Shown in pieces: positions 27,140 to 36,792 of a stretch of 64,000 bases of DNA. Under the pieces are notes generated by a model. That model worked only from the letters and a program-made list of their open reading frames with translations, was not told the origin of the DNA and made no database searches. Source of the DNA: Bacillus sp. USDA818B3_A (GTDB lineage: Bacteria; Bacillota; Bacilli; Bacillales; Cytobacillaceae); the NCBI RefSeq assembly GCF_009928415.1, contig NZ_JAABNN010000008.1:91714-155713 (forward strand), written 5' to 3'. The translations under genes and the position numbers were made by a program. How positions within the stretch are numbered: position 1 is the stretch's first letter; every line of letters starts with the position of its first letter.

Positions 27140-27163
27140 AACCAGGCCGAGCCTGGTTTTTTA
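27138..27163. terminator. Bidirectional terminator, ytqB / ytpB
   Basis: Perfect 10-bp stem AAAACCAGGC / GCCTGGTTTT with a CGA loop, U-rich on both sides. It contains the end of the ytqB stop codon and is shared with the convergent ytpB. Confidence 0.9.
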
Positions 27164-28252
27164 CTTTGTTATCGATCGTGTGATAAATGCTGGAACCGAT
27201 TTTTGCAAGGAACGATAAGCTAGTCCATTAAAATAAAAGAAATAACTAATCCATCCACCTGATTTAATAATTCCTCTAGCTAATTTTCGCACATTTTTCT
27301 GTTTACGAACCTTTGCATCTGATAAATAAATACCTAATAAACCGCGATTAATAAGCTGATGGAATCTTTTGTGCGGCAAAAATTCAGTATGCCGGTCAGC
27401 TTCAGTGACAAAATGCTTTAACCGTTTAAAAAGCTTTTCCTCACTTTTATAATAGGTGCAAAAATTCAAGTCACCGCCGATAATATCTTCCTCTTGATCA
27501 ATAAAATAATCTAAAAGGATATGTAAGCCTTGAATATAAGGAAAGTAACCCTCCCTAATGTTTCTTGCATCCTCTAATTGAAAATCCACACGCATCGCAT
27601 ACGAAACTAAGCAAAAGATGCCTAAGGTGGAACCGGAACAGGCCGAAAATTCATACCACTCCATCTCAGGAAGGTTTTCTTGATATCTGTTAAACCAATT
27701 TTTTAAACGTGGTACTCTCTCTTCCTTCACCACATGTTTATGAATTTGTAAATCACAGTAATAACGACAGAGTTCTTGAAGGTAATCTTCGATTAGATGA
27801 TAATTTTCTACTTCCCTTAAAACGGTACGGCATGTTTGGGATAAGTCATGTAAATACCCGTCATCCTCCTGGTCTTCCCGGAGTTGATAGTAATTTTTCT
27901 CTTCAGCCTCTAACAACAGTGCATCCGACATGGATTCATGCAGAAATGCAAAATCATTGGGATCTAGTGACGTACTGCGATCACAAAGATTATCCAAGTA
28001 ATCACTGATGGTTTGATAGGCAACAATAAATTTCACCGCTTTTTTATAATCTTCCCCGGCAGCGAGCGCGAGAATGGCTCCGCCTTCGCAATGGAAGGTT
28101 TTATGTTCGATACTGGCAAGCGCCTGATTCCTTAATTCTGGATTAGGAATCCTTTCAGCCCGGCTTCTCCAATAAGCCAATTCTTCGTGAACTGCAGGAA
28201 GGATTTTGCGGTAGACCCTTGACATAAGGGTGATTGGCATCATGGAAAACAT
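27161..28252 (-). CDS. ytpB: YtpB, tetraprenyl-beta-curcumene synthase
   Basis: 363 aa, DUF2600 family. In B. subtilis YtpB cyclises heptaprenyl (C35) diphosphate to tetraprenyl-beta-curcumene, the precursor of C35 sesquarterpenes found in spores. The Asp-rich segment QTISDYLDNLCDR (about residues 80-92) and IEHKTFHCEGGAIL are conserved family features. Start codon 28252 or the ATG 9 nt inside are both possible, as AAAGG lies close to the first. It forms an operon with ytpA, 9 nt upstream. Confidence 0.9.
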   Translation of the reverse strand: MFSMMPITLMSRVYRKILPAVHEELAYWRSRAERIPNPELRNQALASIEHKTFHCEGGAILALAAGEDYKKAVKFIVAYQTISDYLDNLCDRSTSLDPNDFAFLHESMSDALLLEAEEKNYYQLREDQEDDGYLHDLSQTCRTVLREVENYHLIEDYLQELCRYYCDLQIHKHVVKEERVPRLKNWFNRYQENLPEMEWYEFSACSGSTLGIFCLVSYAMRVDFQLEDARNIREGYFPYIQGLHILLDYFIDQEEDIIGGDLNFCTYYKSEEKLFKRLKHFVTEADRHTEFLPHKRFHQLINRGLLGIYLSDAKVRKQKNVRKLARGIIKSGGWISYFFYFNGLAYRSLQKSVPAFITRSITK

Positions 28253-28261
28253 CTACCTTTC

Positions 28262-29065
28262 TTATACAATATACCCAATAGCTTTTAATTGACTATAAAC
28301 AAAATCCTTAGCATATTCAAATACTTCTTCCCGCTCAGGTTCATTGAAAATTTCATGATAGCACTTTGGCCATTCTTTAAACCTTTTCTCTGATAATGGA
28401 ACATGATTAAACCATTCCTTCACGGTCGCTTTATTAACAATTTTATCGTCCCCGCCCTGCATGACGAGCATCGGGAGGTCCTGTGTATCTTCTAGATTTT
28501 CAAATGCCTCTTTAATAGCTCCCACAAGTTCACGATACCAGCGAATGGATATTTTCGTCACGTAAAGTGTATCATTAGCATCCGCTTCACGGACATCTTC
28601 GTTTTTCGTGGCCATTTGCACGGTCAAACCAGAATTCATTCTAAGGGATGGATACACCACATTTAATACATGTGATAAGCCGTTTAAAAATTTAGATGGA
28701 GCCGAAACCAGGCCCAAACATGGTGAGGAAAGGATCACCCCTGCAACATTCAATTGTTCTTCCTGTAATAAACGAATGGAAATCAAGCCGCCCATGCTGT
28801 GACCTAATAAAAACACTGGAAGGTTATACTGATAGGCTGTCTGCACCCAGTCCTTTACCTCGATAATGTACTCATCAAAGGAATCGATATGGCCGCGGCG
28901 GGACCTTGTCGTCATCCCCTGCCCTGGAAGGTCGCCCATGATAACATGGAAACCAGCTAAACGCCACATTTCAATCAGCCATCCGTACCGGCCATGATGT
29001 TCCATTGCACCATGCACCATGACAATTACTGCTTTTGCCTCCCCTTCTGCTTCCCATTTCCACAT
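28262..29065 (-). CDS. ytpA: YtpA, alpha/beta-hydrolase (lysophospholipase-like)
   Basis: 267 aa. The nucleophile elbow GHSMGG (Ser about residue 94), Asp in MLVMQGGDDKIV and His in KCYHEIFNEPE complete a catalytic triad. B. subtilis YtpA is a phospholipase that releases a lysophospholipid antibiotic, bacilysocin, and the ytpAB operon there is SigM-dependent. I could not find a convincing SigM promoter in the 127-nt gap to ytoA. SD GGGGGACGAC. Confidence 0.9.
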   Translation of the reverse strand: MWKWEAEGEAKAVIVMVHGAMEHHGRYGWLIEMWRLAGFHVIMGDLPGQGMTTRSRRGHIDSFDEYIIEVKDWVQTAYQYNLPVFLLGHSMGGLISIRLLQEEQLNVAGVILSSPCLGLVSAPSKFLNGLSHVLNVVYPSLRMNSGLTVQMATKNEDVREADANDTLYVTKISIRWYRELVGAIKEAFENLEDTQDLPMLVMQGGDDKIVNKATVKEWFNHVPLSEKRFKEWPKCYHEIFNEPEREEVFEYAKDFVYSQLKAIGYIV

Positions 29066-29131
29066 AAGTCGTCCCCCTTGAGAAAAATTGCTTGTTTAAT
29101 TATAAGTAATTTTCATAACAAAATTTATTTT

Positions 29132-29161
29132 TTGAAAATCTCTTAGATTATTCGTTAAAAT
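29132..29161 (+). promoter_or_regulatory. SigA-type promoter of ytoA
   Basis: TTGAAA (29132-29137), 18-nt spacer, TAAAAT (29156-29161), 31 nt before the ytoA ATG. Confidence 0.65.
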
Positions 29162-29192
29162 AGACTTATCATATACAAAGGAGCGAATCTGA

Positions 29193-29705
29193 ATGATCTA
29201 CCCTTATAAAGATAAATATCCGTTAATTGCTGAGACTGCTTTTATTGCCGATTATGTTACCATTACAGGTGATGTTGAAATTGGCGAGCAGTCGAGTGTC
29301 TGGTTTAACACAGTTATTCGAGGCGATGTAGCCCCAACAAAAATAGGTAATAAGGTTAATATACAGGATAACTCTATCTTACACCAAAGTCCTAATAACC
29401 CGCTAATTTTAGAAGATGACGTGACGATCGGACACCAAGTCATACTTCATAGCTGTATTGTTAGGAAAGGGGCTTTGGTAGGCATGGGATCGATTATTCT
29501 CGATCAAGCAGAGATTGGTGAGGGTGCCTTTATTGGAGCCGGAAGCCTTGTGCCTCAAGGAAAAAAAATCCCTCCTAATACCTTAGCATTTGGCAGACCA
29601 GCAAAAGTTATTAGAGAATTAACAGACGAAGACAAAAAAGAAATGAAACGTATTTATACAGAATATGCCGAGAAAGGGCAGTATTATAAGTCATTACAAT
29701 CATAA
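29193..29705 (+). CDS. ytoA: YtoA, gamma-carbonic-anhydrase-like hexapeptide protein
   Basis: 170 aa built of left-handed beta-helix hexapeptide repeats (VTITGDVEIGEQSSVWFN and following). The three zinc-binding histidines of gamma-type carbonic anhydrases are visible: ILHQSP, IGHQVILH. Activity as a carbonic anhydrase is plausible but not shown for most YtoA-type proteins. Monocistronic with a strong terminator. A beta-class enzyme is also encoded near 42 kb. Confidence 0.9.
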   Translation: MIYPYKDKYPLIAETAFIADYVTITGDVEIGEQSSVWFNTVIRGDVAPTKIGNKVNIQDNSILHQSPNNPLILEDDVTIGHQVILHSCIVRKGALVGMGSIILDQAEIGEGAFIGAGSLVPQGKKIPPNTLAFGRPAKVIRELTDEDKKEMKRIYTEYAEKGQYYKSLQS

Positions 29706-29712
29706 AATTAAC

Positions 29713-29743
29713 AAAAGCACCCAAAATTGATGGGTGCTTTTTG
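29713..29743. terminator. Terminator, ytoA / asnB (bidirectional)
   Basis: Stem AAAAGCACCC / GGGTGCTTTT with an 8-9-nt loop and a T-run on the plus side; it separates convergent genes. Confidence 0.9.
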
Positions 29744-29746
29744 CTA

Positions 29747-31651
29747 TTAATGCTTCAATGATTGTAATTCTTTTTGCATTGCATAATCACGCTGAAAAGT
29801 GTAGACATTTTCCACATAGACTTGATGCCATACCATAAACATAAGAACAGTCCAGATCTTCCGGCTGTTATCAGCCTTGCCTTGACAGTGATCTTCAAGT
29901 AAGCCCAAGACATAAGATTTGTTGATTAGATGCTCCGTGTTGCTTTCACGGATAATCTTTTTCGCCCATTCATTCATTTCATTCTTCAACCAATGACGAA
30001 TCGGTACAGGGAATCCTAACTTTTTGCGGTTAAGCACATGCTCTGGCACTACGCCTTCCGCTGCTTTACGTAAAATATATTTCGTTGTACCATTAGCTGT
30101 TTTTAAGCTGGTTGGAATTTTTGAAGCAACCTCAAACACTTCTTTATCCAGGAATGGCACCCTAAGTTCTAGTGAATGAGCCATTGTTACCCTATCCGCT
30201 TTCAGTAGAATATCTCCGCGCATCCAGGTGTGGATATCAATATACTGCATCCGGTCAACCGGGTCATAACCTCTTGATTCCTGGTAAAGCGGGTTGGTAA
30301 CATCCAAATAATTTAGACCTTCACGGTAGACATTTAATAAATCGCGCTTTTCTGCTTCAGTGAACATCTTGGCATTGCCGATATAACGTTCTTCCATTGG
30401 AGTTACGCCGCGTTCAATAAAGCTTTTCCCTTTCATTCCTTCAGGCATCATTCCGGCAATACCTCTTAATAACACTTTACCAACCCTCGGTATTTTATTA
30501 AAAACCTCTAACGATTGAGGCTCGCGGTAGATATTATAACCGCCGAATAATTCATCGGCTCCTTCACCTGAAAGAACTACGGTAACATGTTTACGTGCTT
30601 CTCTTGCAACAAAATAAAGCGGAACACAGGCTGGGTCAGCGAGTGGATCATCCATATGCCACATGATTTTAGGAATTTCATTCATATATTCTTCAGGTGA
30701 AATGATGTAACTGATGTTTTCAACACCAAGCTTTTCAGCAGTTTCTTTCGCCACATCGATTTCACTGAATCCATTGTGTTCAAAACCAACAGAGAATGTC
30801 TTAATCGCAGGATGAAATTCTTTTGCAATCGAAGCAATAATAGAGGAATCAATTCCCCCGGACAAGAAAGACCCTACAGGAACGTCACTGCGCATATGCT
30901 TTTCAACAGAGTCAAATAATACATCGCGGATTTCTTTTGTAAAATCAGCTTCTGTTTTCTGAACAGGCTTAAAATGGGCCTTCCAATATTTTTTCATGAC
31001 CATTGGAGATCCAATTTTCTTTGTAAAATAGTGGCCTGGCTCTAACTTCTTTATTCCCTCTGAAAGAGTATCCGGTTCAGGAACGAATTGATAAGTCAAA
31101 TAATGCTGCAGGGCATCATAGTTAAGAACATCATTTTCTAAAGCCAACAGTATGCTTTTCTTCTCTGACGCAAAAAAGGTTCTCCCTCCATCCTCTAAAT
31201 AAAAGAATGGTTTGATCCCAAACGGATCACGAGCTCCATAAAGGGTTTGTTCCTGCTTATCCCAGATGACGAAACCAAACATTCCGCGCAGCTTTTCTAC
31301 CGCTTTTTCTTTTAAATGGCTATATAGAGCAATGATAACTTCTGTATCCGAGCTTGTTGCAAATGACAGTCCTTCCTTCAACAACTCTTCACGAAGTTCC
31401 ACATAGTTATAAATTTCACCATTAAAGATAATCCAGTAACGCTCATTCTCATACGTAAGCGGCTGGTGACCGCTCTCGATATCGATAATACTCAAACGAC
31501 GGAAGCCAAATTGAATATGGTCATCGTAATAAAAACCATCATCATCCGGCCCGCGATGGGTAATTAAATCGTTCATATTTTTAAATAGTTGTTTTTGTTC
31601 ATCACTATAGTTTTGTGTTTTGTCGTGTACACAACCGATAAAACCACACAT
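29747..31651 (-). CDS. asnB: Asparagine synthetase (glutamine-hydrolysing) AsnB
   Basis: 634 aa. Start ATG 31651 leaves Cys2 (MCGFIGCV) as N-terminal nucleophile after Met removal, which the glutaminase domain requires; the four upstream codons would destroy it. The class II amidotransferase domain runs to about residue 210 and contains ITHRGPDD and NGEIYNY. The synthetase domain has the pyrophosphate loop LSGGIDSS (about residue 265) and SGEGADELFGGY. SD AGGTGAGG. Makes Asn from Asp, Gln and ATP. It lies downstream of metK, as in B. subtilis, but a terminator lies between. Confidence 0.96.
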   Translation of the reverse strand: MCGFIGCVHDKTQNYSDEQKQLFKNMNDLITHRGPDDDGFYYDDHIQFGFRRLSIIDIESGHQPLTYENERYWIIFNGEIYNYVELREELLKEGLSFATSSDTEVIIALYSHLKEKAVEKLRGMFGFVIWDKQEQTLYGARDPFGIKPFFYLEDGGRTFFASEKKSILLALENDVLNYDALQHYLTYQFVPEPDTLSEGIKKLEPGHYFTKKIGSPMVMKKYWKAHFKPVQKTEADFTKEIRDVLFDSVEKHMRSDVPVGSFLSGGIDSSIIASIAKEFHPAIKTFSVGFEHNGFSEIDVAKETAEKLGVENISYIISPEEYMNEIPKIMWHMDDPLADPACVPLYFVAREARKHVTVVLSGEGADELFGGYNIYREPQSLEVFNKIPRVGKVLLRGIAGMMPEGMKGKSFIERGVTPMEERYIGNAKMFTEAEKRDLLNVYREGLNYLDVTNPLYQESRGYDPVDRMQYIDIHTWMRGDILLKADRVTMAHSLELRVPFLDKEVFEVASKIPTSLKTANGTTKYILRKAAEGVVPEHVLNRKKLGFPVPIRHWLKNEMNEWAKKIIRESNTEHLINKSYVLGLLEDHCQGKADNSRKIWTVLMFMVWHQVYVENVYTFQRDYAMQKELQSLKH

Positions 31652-31910
31652 TATGTACCTCACCTACTCCAATTCATATTAAACGTCTTCTAAAAAACAT
31701 CTCTCTTATACTACCACTATTATAAAAAAAATGGCACTGTGAACATAAGGAAAATTTCAAACACTCACAGGACTCTTCTATCTTGTTCGTCAAAGCGCGT
31801 GTAACTGCTGACAAACTAAGCAATCACCAAAGTTTATCACGTTTGATCTGTATCGCCAAGATATCCTTCATTTTTCACTTCTTTGTACCTATCTAAACAG
31901 ACGAAAATAG
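31652..31910. other. Leader/promoter region of asnB
   Basis: About 260 nt without a gene. On the minus strand TATAAT (31724-31719) is a good -10 candidate for asnB, but no clear -35 pairs with it. No T-box sequence is present. Nothing else recognisable is seen. Confidence 0.5.
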
Positions 31911-31949
31911 AAAAAGGGAGTTACAGTCAGAATGCAACTCCCTTTTTTC
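31911..31949 (-). terminator. Rho-independent terminator after metK
   Basis: AAAAAGGGAGTT / AACTCCCTTTTTT with a 13-nt loop, directly abutting the metK stop. It is U-rich on the minus strand. Confidence 0.88.
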
Positions 31950-33149
31950 TTATAGATTAGCCTGCTGGCGCAGTGCTTCCGCTTTGTCGGTAAGCTCCCA
32001 AGGCAGCTCGACATCTGTACGTCCAAAATGGCCGTATGCAGCGGTTTTTTTGTAGATTGGCCGGCGCAAGTCAAGCATGTTAATGATACCAGCAGGGCGC
32101 AGATCAAAGTTTTGTTCTACTAGGCCTACTAATGCATCTTCATTTAACTTGCCTGTACCAAACGTATCGATTGAGATGGAAACAGGTCTCGCAACACCTA
32201 TTGCATAGGCAAGCTGCACTTCCACTTTTTCAGCAAGGCCGGCAGCAACGATATTTTTTGCTACATAACGTGCAGCATAGGCAGCGGAGCGGTCAACCTT
32301 TGTAGGATCCTTACCGGAGAATGCCCCGCCTCCATGACGAGCATACCCGCCGTATGTATCTACAATGATTTTACGGCCTGTAAGACCTGCATCCCCCTGT
32401 GGACCTCCGATAACGAAACGGCCTGTCGGGTTAATAAAATACTTTGTGTTTTCATCAATTAATTCTTTTGGAACTACAGGATTAATGACATATTCTTTAA
32501 CGTTACGCTGGATTTGCTCGAGTGAAATTTCAGGATGATGCTGTGTAGAAATAACAATTGTATCAATACGTACAGGCTTATCGTTCTCATCGTATTCAAC
32601 CGTTACTTGTGTCTTTCCATCCGGACGCAGGTAAGGAAGGATATCCTCTTTACGTACTTCAGTTAAACGTCGTGCAAGTTTATGCGCTAATGAAATCGGA
32701 AGCGGCATAAGCTCTTTGGTTTCATTACAAGCAAAACCAAACATTAAACCTTGGTCGCCTGCACCAATGGCTTCAATTTGCTCATCTGACATTTGGCCTT
32801 CACGAGCCTCAAGGGCCTGGTCAACACCCATTGCAATATCAGGAGATTGCTCATCAATGGAAGTTAATACGGCACAGGTTTCAGAATCAAAACCATATTT
32901 GGCCCGATTATAACCGATTTCCTTAATTGTTTCACGAACAATCTTAGGGATATCGACATAGGTGGATGTGGTGATTTCTCCTGCTACAAGAACTAATCCT
33001 GTGGTTACTGATGTTTCAGCAGCAACACGAGCATTAGCATCTTTAGCTAAAATAGCATCTAGTATAGAATCAGAAATTTGGTCACAGATCTTGTCAGGAT
33101 GACCTTCAGTAACTGACTCAGAAGTAAACAAACGACGTTTTGTTGACAT
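31950..33149 (-). CDS. metK: S-adenosylmethionine synthetase
   Basis: 399 aa; makes SAM from methionine and ATP. Visible: the methionine/ATP region [16 protein letters not shown] (about residues 10-25), [12 protein letters not shown] (about 118), the P-loop-like [18 protein letters not shown] (about 270). SD AAGGAGG eight nt before ATG 33149. It is controlled by a SAM-I riboswitch whose terminator lies 234 nt upstream. Supplies SAM for luxS- and speD-dependent pathways also encoded in the window. Confidence 0.98.
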   Translation of the reverse strand: MSTKRRLFTSESVTEGHPDKICDQISDSILDAILAKDANARVAAETSVTTGLVLVAGEITTSTYVDIPKIVRETIKEIGYNRAKYGFDSETCAVLTSIDEQSPDIAMGVDQALEAREGQMSDEQIEAIGAGDQGLMFGFACNETKELMPLPISLAHKLARRLTEVRKEDILPYLRPDGKTQVTVEYDENDKPVRIDTIVISTQHHPEISLEQIQRNVKEYVINPVVPKELIDENTKYFINPTGRFVIGGPQGDAGLTGRKIIVDTYGGYARHGGGAFSGKDPTKVDRSAAYAARYVAKNIVAAGLAEKVEVQLAYAIGVARPVSISIDTFGTGKLNEDALVGLVEQNFDLRPAGIINMLDLRRPIYKKTAAYGHFGRTDVELPWELTDKAEALRQQANL

Positions 33150-33383
33150 CTGAATTCCTCCTTATTATGGATAACGTGAGGTTTAGCTGTGTGGGTTATG
33201 TATACCTTGGGCGTTTAACCTCGGGTTGATACGGAACTCATTCCCTTAGTAGTATGAAATAAACATAGGATTATTATTAAAGAAATGTACTGCCTAGTTA
33301 CTGATTCAGCATTTTCTCCTAATCCCCTTGAAATTATACGATGGAATAAATGTACGATTATGCAGCTGGCACGTAAAGACAAC
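33150..33383 (-). other. Long metK leader downstream of the riboswitch terminator
   Basis: 234 nt between terminator and start codon with no gene. It contains an inverted pair GAGGTT / AACCTC about 35 nt apart shortly before the SD, which could fold near the ribosome binding site. Function not known. Confidence 0.5.
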
Positions 33384-33567
33384 AAAAAAACCTTTCCATC
33401 ATATGAGGAAAGGTTTATAAGCAAAAATTTGCGCGCCTTTCACTCTTATCGTTCAAGGCCAAGCCTTGCCTCAGGTTAGCACCTTTGCCCGAAAAAAGGA
33501 ATCCTTCTTCGTTTGCAGGTTGCTGGGTTTCATAGGGCCTGTCCCTCCACCAGCTCGGGATAAGAGA
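33384..33567 (-). promoter_or_regulatory. SAM-I (S-box) riboswitch of metK
   Basis: Reading leftward from 33567: CTCTTATCCCGAGCTGGTGG (P1 5' strand and kink-turn start), GGGACAGGCCCTATGAAACC, CAGCAACC, AAGGTGCTAACC, GAGGCAAGG and GATAAGAG closing P1 at 33443. The terminator AAACCTTTCC / GGAAAGGTTT with T7 is at 33416-33384. GAG-GAAAGG of the P1 3' side can pair with CCTTTC-CTC of the terminator, a ready antiterminator. SAM binding should therefore turn metK off. Confidence 0.96.
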
Positions 33568-33771
33568 GTATCCGTTCAAGGGTAAATCATAACCTACTCT
33601 TCCGAATATTGTCAACGAATTTATATCATTTTCCCTAAAAAGAGTAAAATGGAACTTTTGCTGTTTTTATGTTTATTCATTTTTTAATCCGTTATGCCTT
33701 TATCATTTTTTAACCTGAAAGGGATAAATATTCACAAAATTTCAATTATTAGTATAGACTATTAAAACAAA

Positions 33772-33782
33772 TGTGTTATACT
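33772..33782 (+). promoter_or_regulatory. CcpN-like operator at the pckA promoter
   Basis: TGTGTTATACT matches TRTGHYATAYW, the consensus I recall for the gluconeogenesis repressor CcpN, at every position. It overlaps a TATACT -10-like hexamer 37-47 nt before the pckA ATG. B. subtilis pckA is a known CcpN target. Prediction only. Confidence 0.6.
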
Positions 33783-33818
33783 ATTTTTAATTATCTCGAT
33801 AAAGGAAGGTTTCAGACA

Positions 33819-35405
33819 ATGAATTCTGTTCATATTCCAAATGAAATAAAACCATTGTTGCAAGGAAGTCATGTCCAAGTTCAACTATCCGTTCCCCAAT
33901 TAGTCGAAAAGGTGTTAAAGAGAAAAGAAGGAACACTTACCTCAACGGGCGCTATTTGTGTTTCTACTGGAAAATATACCGGGCGTTCGCCGCAAGATAA
34001 ATTTATTGTGATGGAGGAGTCTACTAAAAACAAAATTGACTGGGGCACTACAAACCAGCCCATTTCTGAAGAAATTTTTAAAAATTTATTTCATAAGGTA
34101 CTTGATTATTTAAGAGAAAAAGAGGAAATCTATGTTTTTAAGGGTTTTGCTGGAGCGGATAAAAAGTCCCGCCTCCCGATTCAAGTGATCAATGAATATG
34201 CCTGGCATAACCTATTCGCCCAACAATTATTTATCCGTCCAACGGAGGAAGAATTACTAGCCCACGAAACTGGGTTCACAGTGATTTCAGCCCCTAATTT
34301 TAAAGCAGATCCAATGATTGATGGTACAAATTCTGAAACCTTTATTATCATCTCCTTTGAACAAAGAATGGTTTTAATTGGCGGGACTGAATATGCCGGG
34401 GAAATGAAAAAATCTATTTTTTCTGTGATGAATTATTTACTTCCAGAAAATAATATTTTCTCGATGCATTGTTCAGCAAACGTAGGCCTTGAGGGAGATG
34501 TAGCTTTATTCTTTGGTTTGTCTGGAACAGGTAAGACTACTCTTTCAGCCGATCCAAACCGCCGCTTGATTGGGGATGATGAGCATGGCTGGTCATCTAA
34601 TGGGGTCTTTAATATTGAAGGCGGTTGCTATGCTAAATGTATTAATCTCTCCCGTGAAAAAGAGCCGCAAATCTTTGATGCAATCCGCTTTGGAACTGTA
34701 CTTGAAAATGTGATTCTCAATAAAGATTCTAGAATTCCTGATTATGATGATGGCACATTAACGGAAAACACAAGGGCCGCCTATCCTATGGAAGCGATAG
34801 ATAATATCGTTATACCAAGTATCGCCGGTCATCCAAATACGATTGTCTTTTTAACAGCAGATGCTTTTGGCGTATTGCCTCCAATTGCAAAATTAACGAG
34901 AGAACAGGCAATGTATCATTTCTTAAGCGGCTATACCTCAAAGCTTGCCGGAACAGAGCGAGGCATAACAGCACCCGAAGCAACCTTTTCCACCTGTTTC
35001 GGTGCACCATTCTTGCCGCTCCCTGCCACTCGCTATGCAGAAATGCTGGGTGAAAAAATTCTCGAGCATAACGTAAATGTCTTTTTAGTAAATACAGGCT
35101 GGACTGGTGGAGAATATGGAATCGGGAACAGAATGAAGTTGTCTTATACAAGAGCAATGGTGCATGCTGCCCTTGAAGGGGAACTTAACCAGATAGAAAC
35201 GGTGAAGGATCCAACCTTTGGACTAAATATACCAATCCATGTGGCAGGGGTGCCGGATGAAGTCCTGCAGCCTAGTAAAACATGGTCCGACCCGCTGGCG
35301 TATGAGAAAAAAGCAAAAGAACTTGCATTAAAATTCCGGGAGAACTTTAATAAGTTTTCAGATATTTCAGAGGAAATCGAGAAAAGAGGCGGTCCAATCG
35401 TCTAA
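33819..35405 (+). CDS. pckA: Phosphoenolpyruvate carboxykinase (ATP)
   Basis: 528 aa (527 in B. subtilis). Converts oxaloacetate and ATP to PEP, the first committed step of gluconeogenesis. Kinase-1a P-loop [13 protein letters not shown] is near residue 240, the metal-binding GDDEHGW follows, and [13 protein letters not shown] is the oxaloacetate-binding region. I chose ATG 33819 ([10 protein letters not shown]), after AAAGGAAGG; the frame to 33771 starts in the promoter. It is monocistronic and diverges from metK, as in B. subtilis. Confidence 0.97.
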   Translation: MNSVHIPNEIKPLLQGSHVQVQLSVPQLVEKVLKRKEGTLTSTGAICVSTGKYTGRSPQDKFIVMEESTKNKIDWGTTNQPISEEIFKNLFHKVLDYLREKEEIYVFKGFAGADKKSRLPIQVINEYAWHNLFAQQLFIRPTEEELLAHETGFTVISAPNFKADPMIDGTNSETFIIISFEQRMVLIGGTEYAGEMKKSIFSVMNYLLPENNIFSMHCSANVGLEGDVALFFGLSGTGKTTLSADPNRRLIGDDEHGWSSNGVFNIEGGCYAKCINLSREKEPQIFDAIRFGTVLENVILNKDSRIPDYDDGTLTENTRAAYPMEAIDNIVIPSIAGHPNTIVFLTADAFGVLPPIAKLTREQAMYHFLSGYTSKLAGTERGITAPEATFSTCFGAPFLPLPATRYAEMLGEKILEHNVNVFLVNTGWTGGEYGIGNRMKLSYTRAMVHAALEGELNQIETVKDPTFGLNIPIHVAGVPDEVLQPSKTWSDPLAYEKKAKELALKFRENFNKFSDISEEIEKRGGPIV

Positions 35406-35445
35406 AAGCGGATGGCGCCTAGAGCCGGAACATTCATTCTTCAAT

Positions 35446-35478
35446 CAAAATGCCCCTGCCAACTCTGGCAGGGGCTTA
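35446..35478. terminator. Terminator-like stem, pckA / ytmB
   Basis: Strong 9-bp stem GCCCCTGCC / GGCAGGGGC with a 6-nt loop between convergent genes. U-tracts are interrupted on both sides (TTAGTATTT; ATTTTGATT). Confidence 0.75.
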
Positions 35479-35491
35479 GTATTTATGATGG

Positions 35492-35734
35492 TTAGTTTGT
35501 TGTATTTAATGAAACCAATTGATAAGTTAGCTTAGTTTTATTTTTTTGCCATTCTACTTTCTTAACCAATGCTGTTCCGCTTGAATCACACTCAAGTGTT
35601 TTTCTTACCTCAATCGGAATTTCAATAGGATATAGCCTGTATCCGTCTTTTTCTAAAGTAAAAAGATTTTCTTCTACCCTTTGCTCCCTGCCTTTGGTCA
35701 CAATCAATGTATTCATTTCTAGAGGCATTCCCAT
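35492..35734 (-). CDS. ytmB: YtmB, DUF2584-type small protein
   Basis: 80 aa if started at ATG 35734 (MGMPLEMNTLIV), which has GGAGGAG 9 nt upstream; the frame to 35752 overlaps this SD. It has the length and start of B. subtilis YtmB. No catalytic motif is visible; mostly beta-strand-like alternation. Downstream partner of ytmA (40 nt gap). Function unknown. Confidence 0.82.
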   Translation of the reverse strand: MGMPLEMNTLIVTKGREQRVEENLFTLEKDGYRLYPIEIPIEVRKTLECDSSGTALVKKVEWQKNKTKLTYQLVSLNTTN

Positions 35735-35774
35735 AACTATCCGCTCCTCCACTTATAATACCTATATTTTATCA

Positions 35775-36563
35775 TCATTTGGTTTGATTTTTCATCCACT
35801 TTGATAAATCCTGGACGACTTTTCTATTCACCTCAGGTGGAAAATAATGCGTAAACTCCTCAAAATACCAGCATTCTACTGGTTTTCCCAGTGACCTTAA
35901 CCTTCTTTCCAGACGGTGTGCATGTTCGACTGTGACGTTTTGATCGTTCACCCCATGAATAATCAAGACAGGAGCATCCATTCTTTCCAGCTCATAGAGA
36001 GCCGTCCTTTCTTTATATCGGTCCGGAAATTTCTCCGGTGTGCCGCCAATCACCCTTTTCATCATTTTTCGCAAATCCTTTCGTTCTTTATAGGTGAGAG
36101 TCATATCACTTACCCCTCCCCATGTCACGATTGAGGCTGCTTCGGGATAATGAATGCCTGTCCATAAAGCCATGACCCCGCCCCGGGAAAAACCAAAAAT
36201 ATGAATATGACGAACTCTAGGATGTGATTTTAATACCTCATAGGCAGCATAGGCATCTTCCCTATCTTCCCCTGCAAAATCTTCATTTCCCTCTCCCCCT
36301 TGATTTCCCCGGTAGAATGGGGCAAACACGATAAATCCTTCTGAGGCAAACTGGGCAATCCTCGCTGGTCTTACCTTTCCGACATTTTTAATACCGCCTC
36401 TTAAATAAAGGAAGCCGTCCAAATTCCCTTCCTGAATAGGCTCTGCCAGCATCCCTTTTACTTTTAGCCCGTTTGATAGGTAGGTAATTATCCTTAATTC
36501 TACGTTTGGATTGGGAGAAGGGAAACGGATGCTGTCTAAGATCCTGCCATTATTGATATCCAT
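35775..36563 (-). CDS. ytmA: YtmA, prolyl-oligopeptidase-like serine hydrolase
   Basis: 262-residue alpha/beta-hydrolase. The nucleophile elbow is GFSRGG (Ser about residue 125), with Asp in IIHGVNDQNVT and His in FEEFTHYFPP. It is an esterase or peptidase of unknown substrate, without a signal peptide. Operon with ytmB. A degenerate dispersed repeat lies 36 nt upstream of its start. Confidence 0.88.
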   Translation of the reverse strand: MDINNGRILDSIRFPSPNPNVELRIITYLSNGLKVKGMLAEPIQEGNLDGFLYLRGGIKNVGKVRPARIAQFASEGFIVFAPFYRGNQGGEGNEDFAGEDREDAYAAYEVLKSHPRVRHIHIFGFSRGGVMALWTGIHYPEAASIVTWGGVSDMTLTYKERKDLRKMMKRVIGGTPEKFPDRYKERTALYELERMDAPVLIIHGVNDQNVTVEHAHRLERRLRSLGKPVECWYFEEFTHYFPPEVNRKVVQDLSKWMKNQTK

Positions 36564-36598
36564 TAGCTGTCCATCCTTGTGGTAATTTTTTTAAAAAT

Positions 36599-36690
36599 GG
36601 GCTGTGTTAATCATATGGATGTTGATTTCCGCTCCAGGCGGCTTCGCTCCAATCAGATACTAAGAATCAACAATTACCTTTAACACAGCC
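36599..36690. repeat. Degenerate copy of the GC-rich dispersed repeat
   Basis: Perfect 11-bp outer inverted repeats GGCTGTGTTAA (36600-36610) and TTAACACAGCC (36680-36690) enclose GTTGATTTCCGCTCCAGGCG, GGCTTCGCTCCAATCA and a separate AATCAAC. The core has the same ends as the copy at 18591-18723 but lacks the central ~90 bp. It lies between divergent ytmA and ytlA. T-rich on the ytmA side, A-rich on the other, so it could also form a terminator-like hairpin. Confidence 0.8.
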
Positions 36691-36792
36691 AAAAAATAAA
36701 TATAACTGGGCATTCACACATTTTTCATCCCTACATACGATATCTTAGGCAATTAGCCCAGATTTATTAAAGGTATTAAAGGGGGCCCTAAA

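Noticed and set aside
31652..31910. T-box leader for asnB
   Set aside because: No GGGTGGTACCGCG-like sequence and no terminator/antiterminator pair in this stretch.
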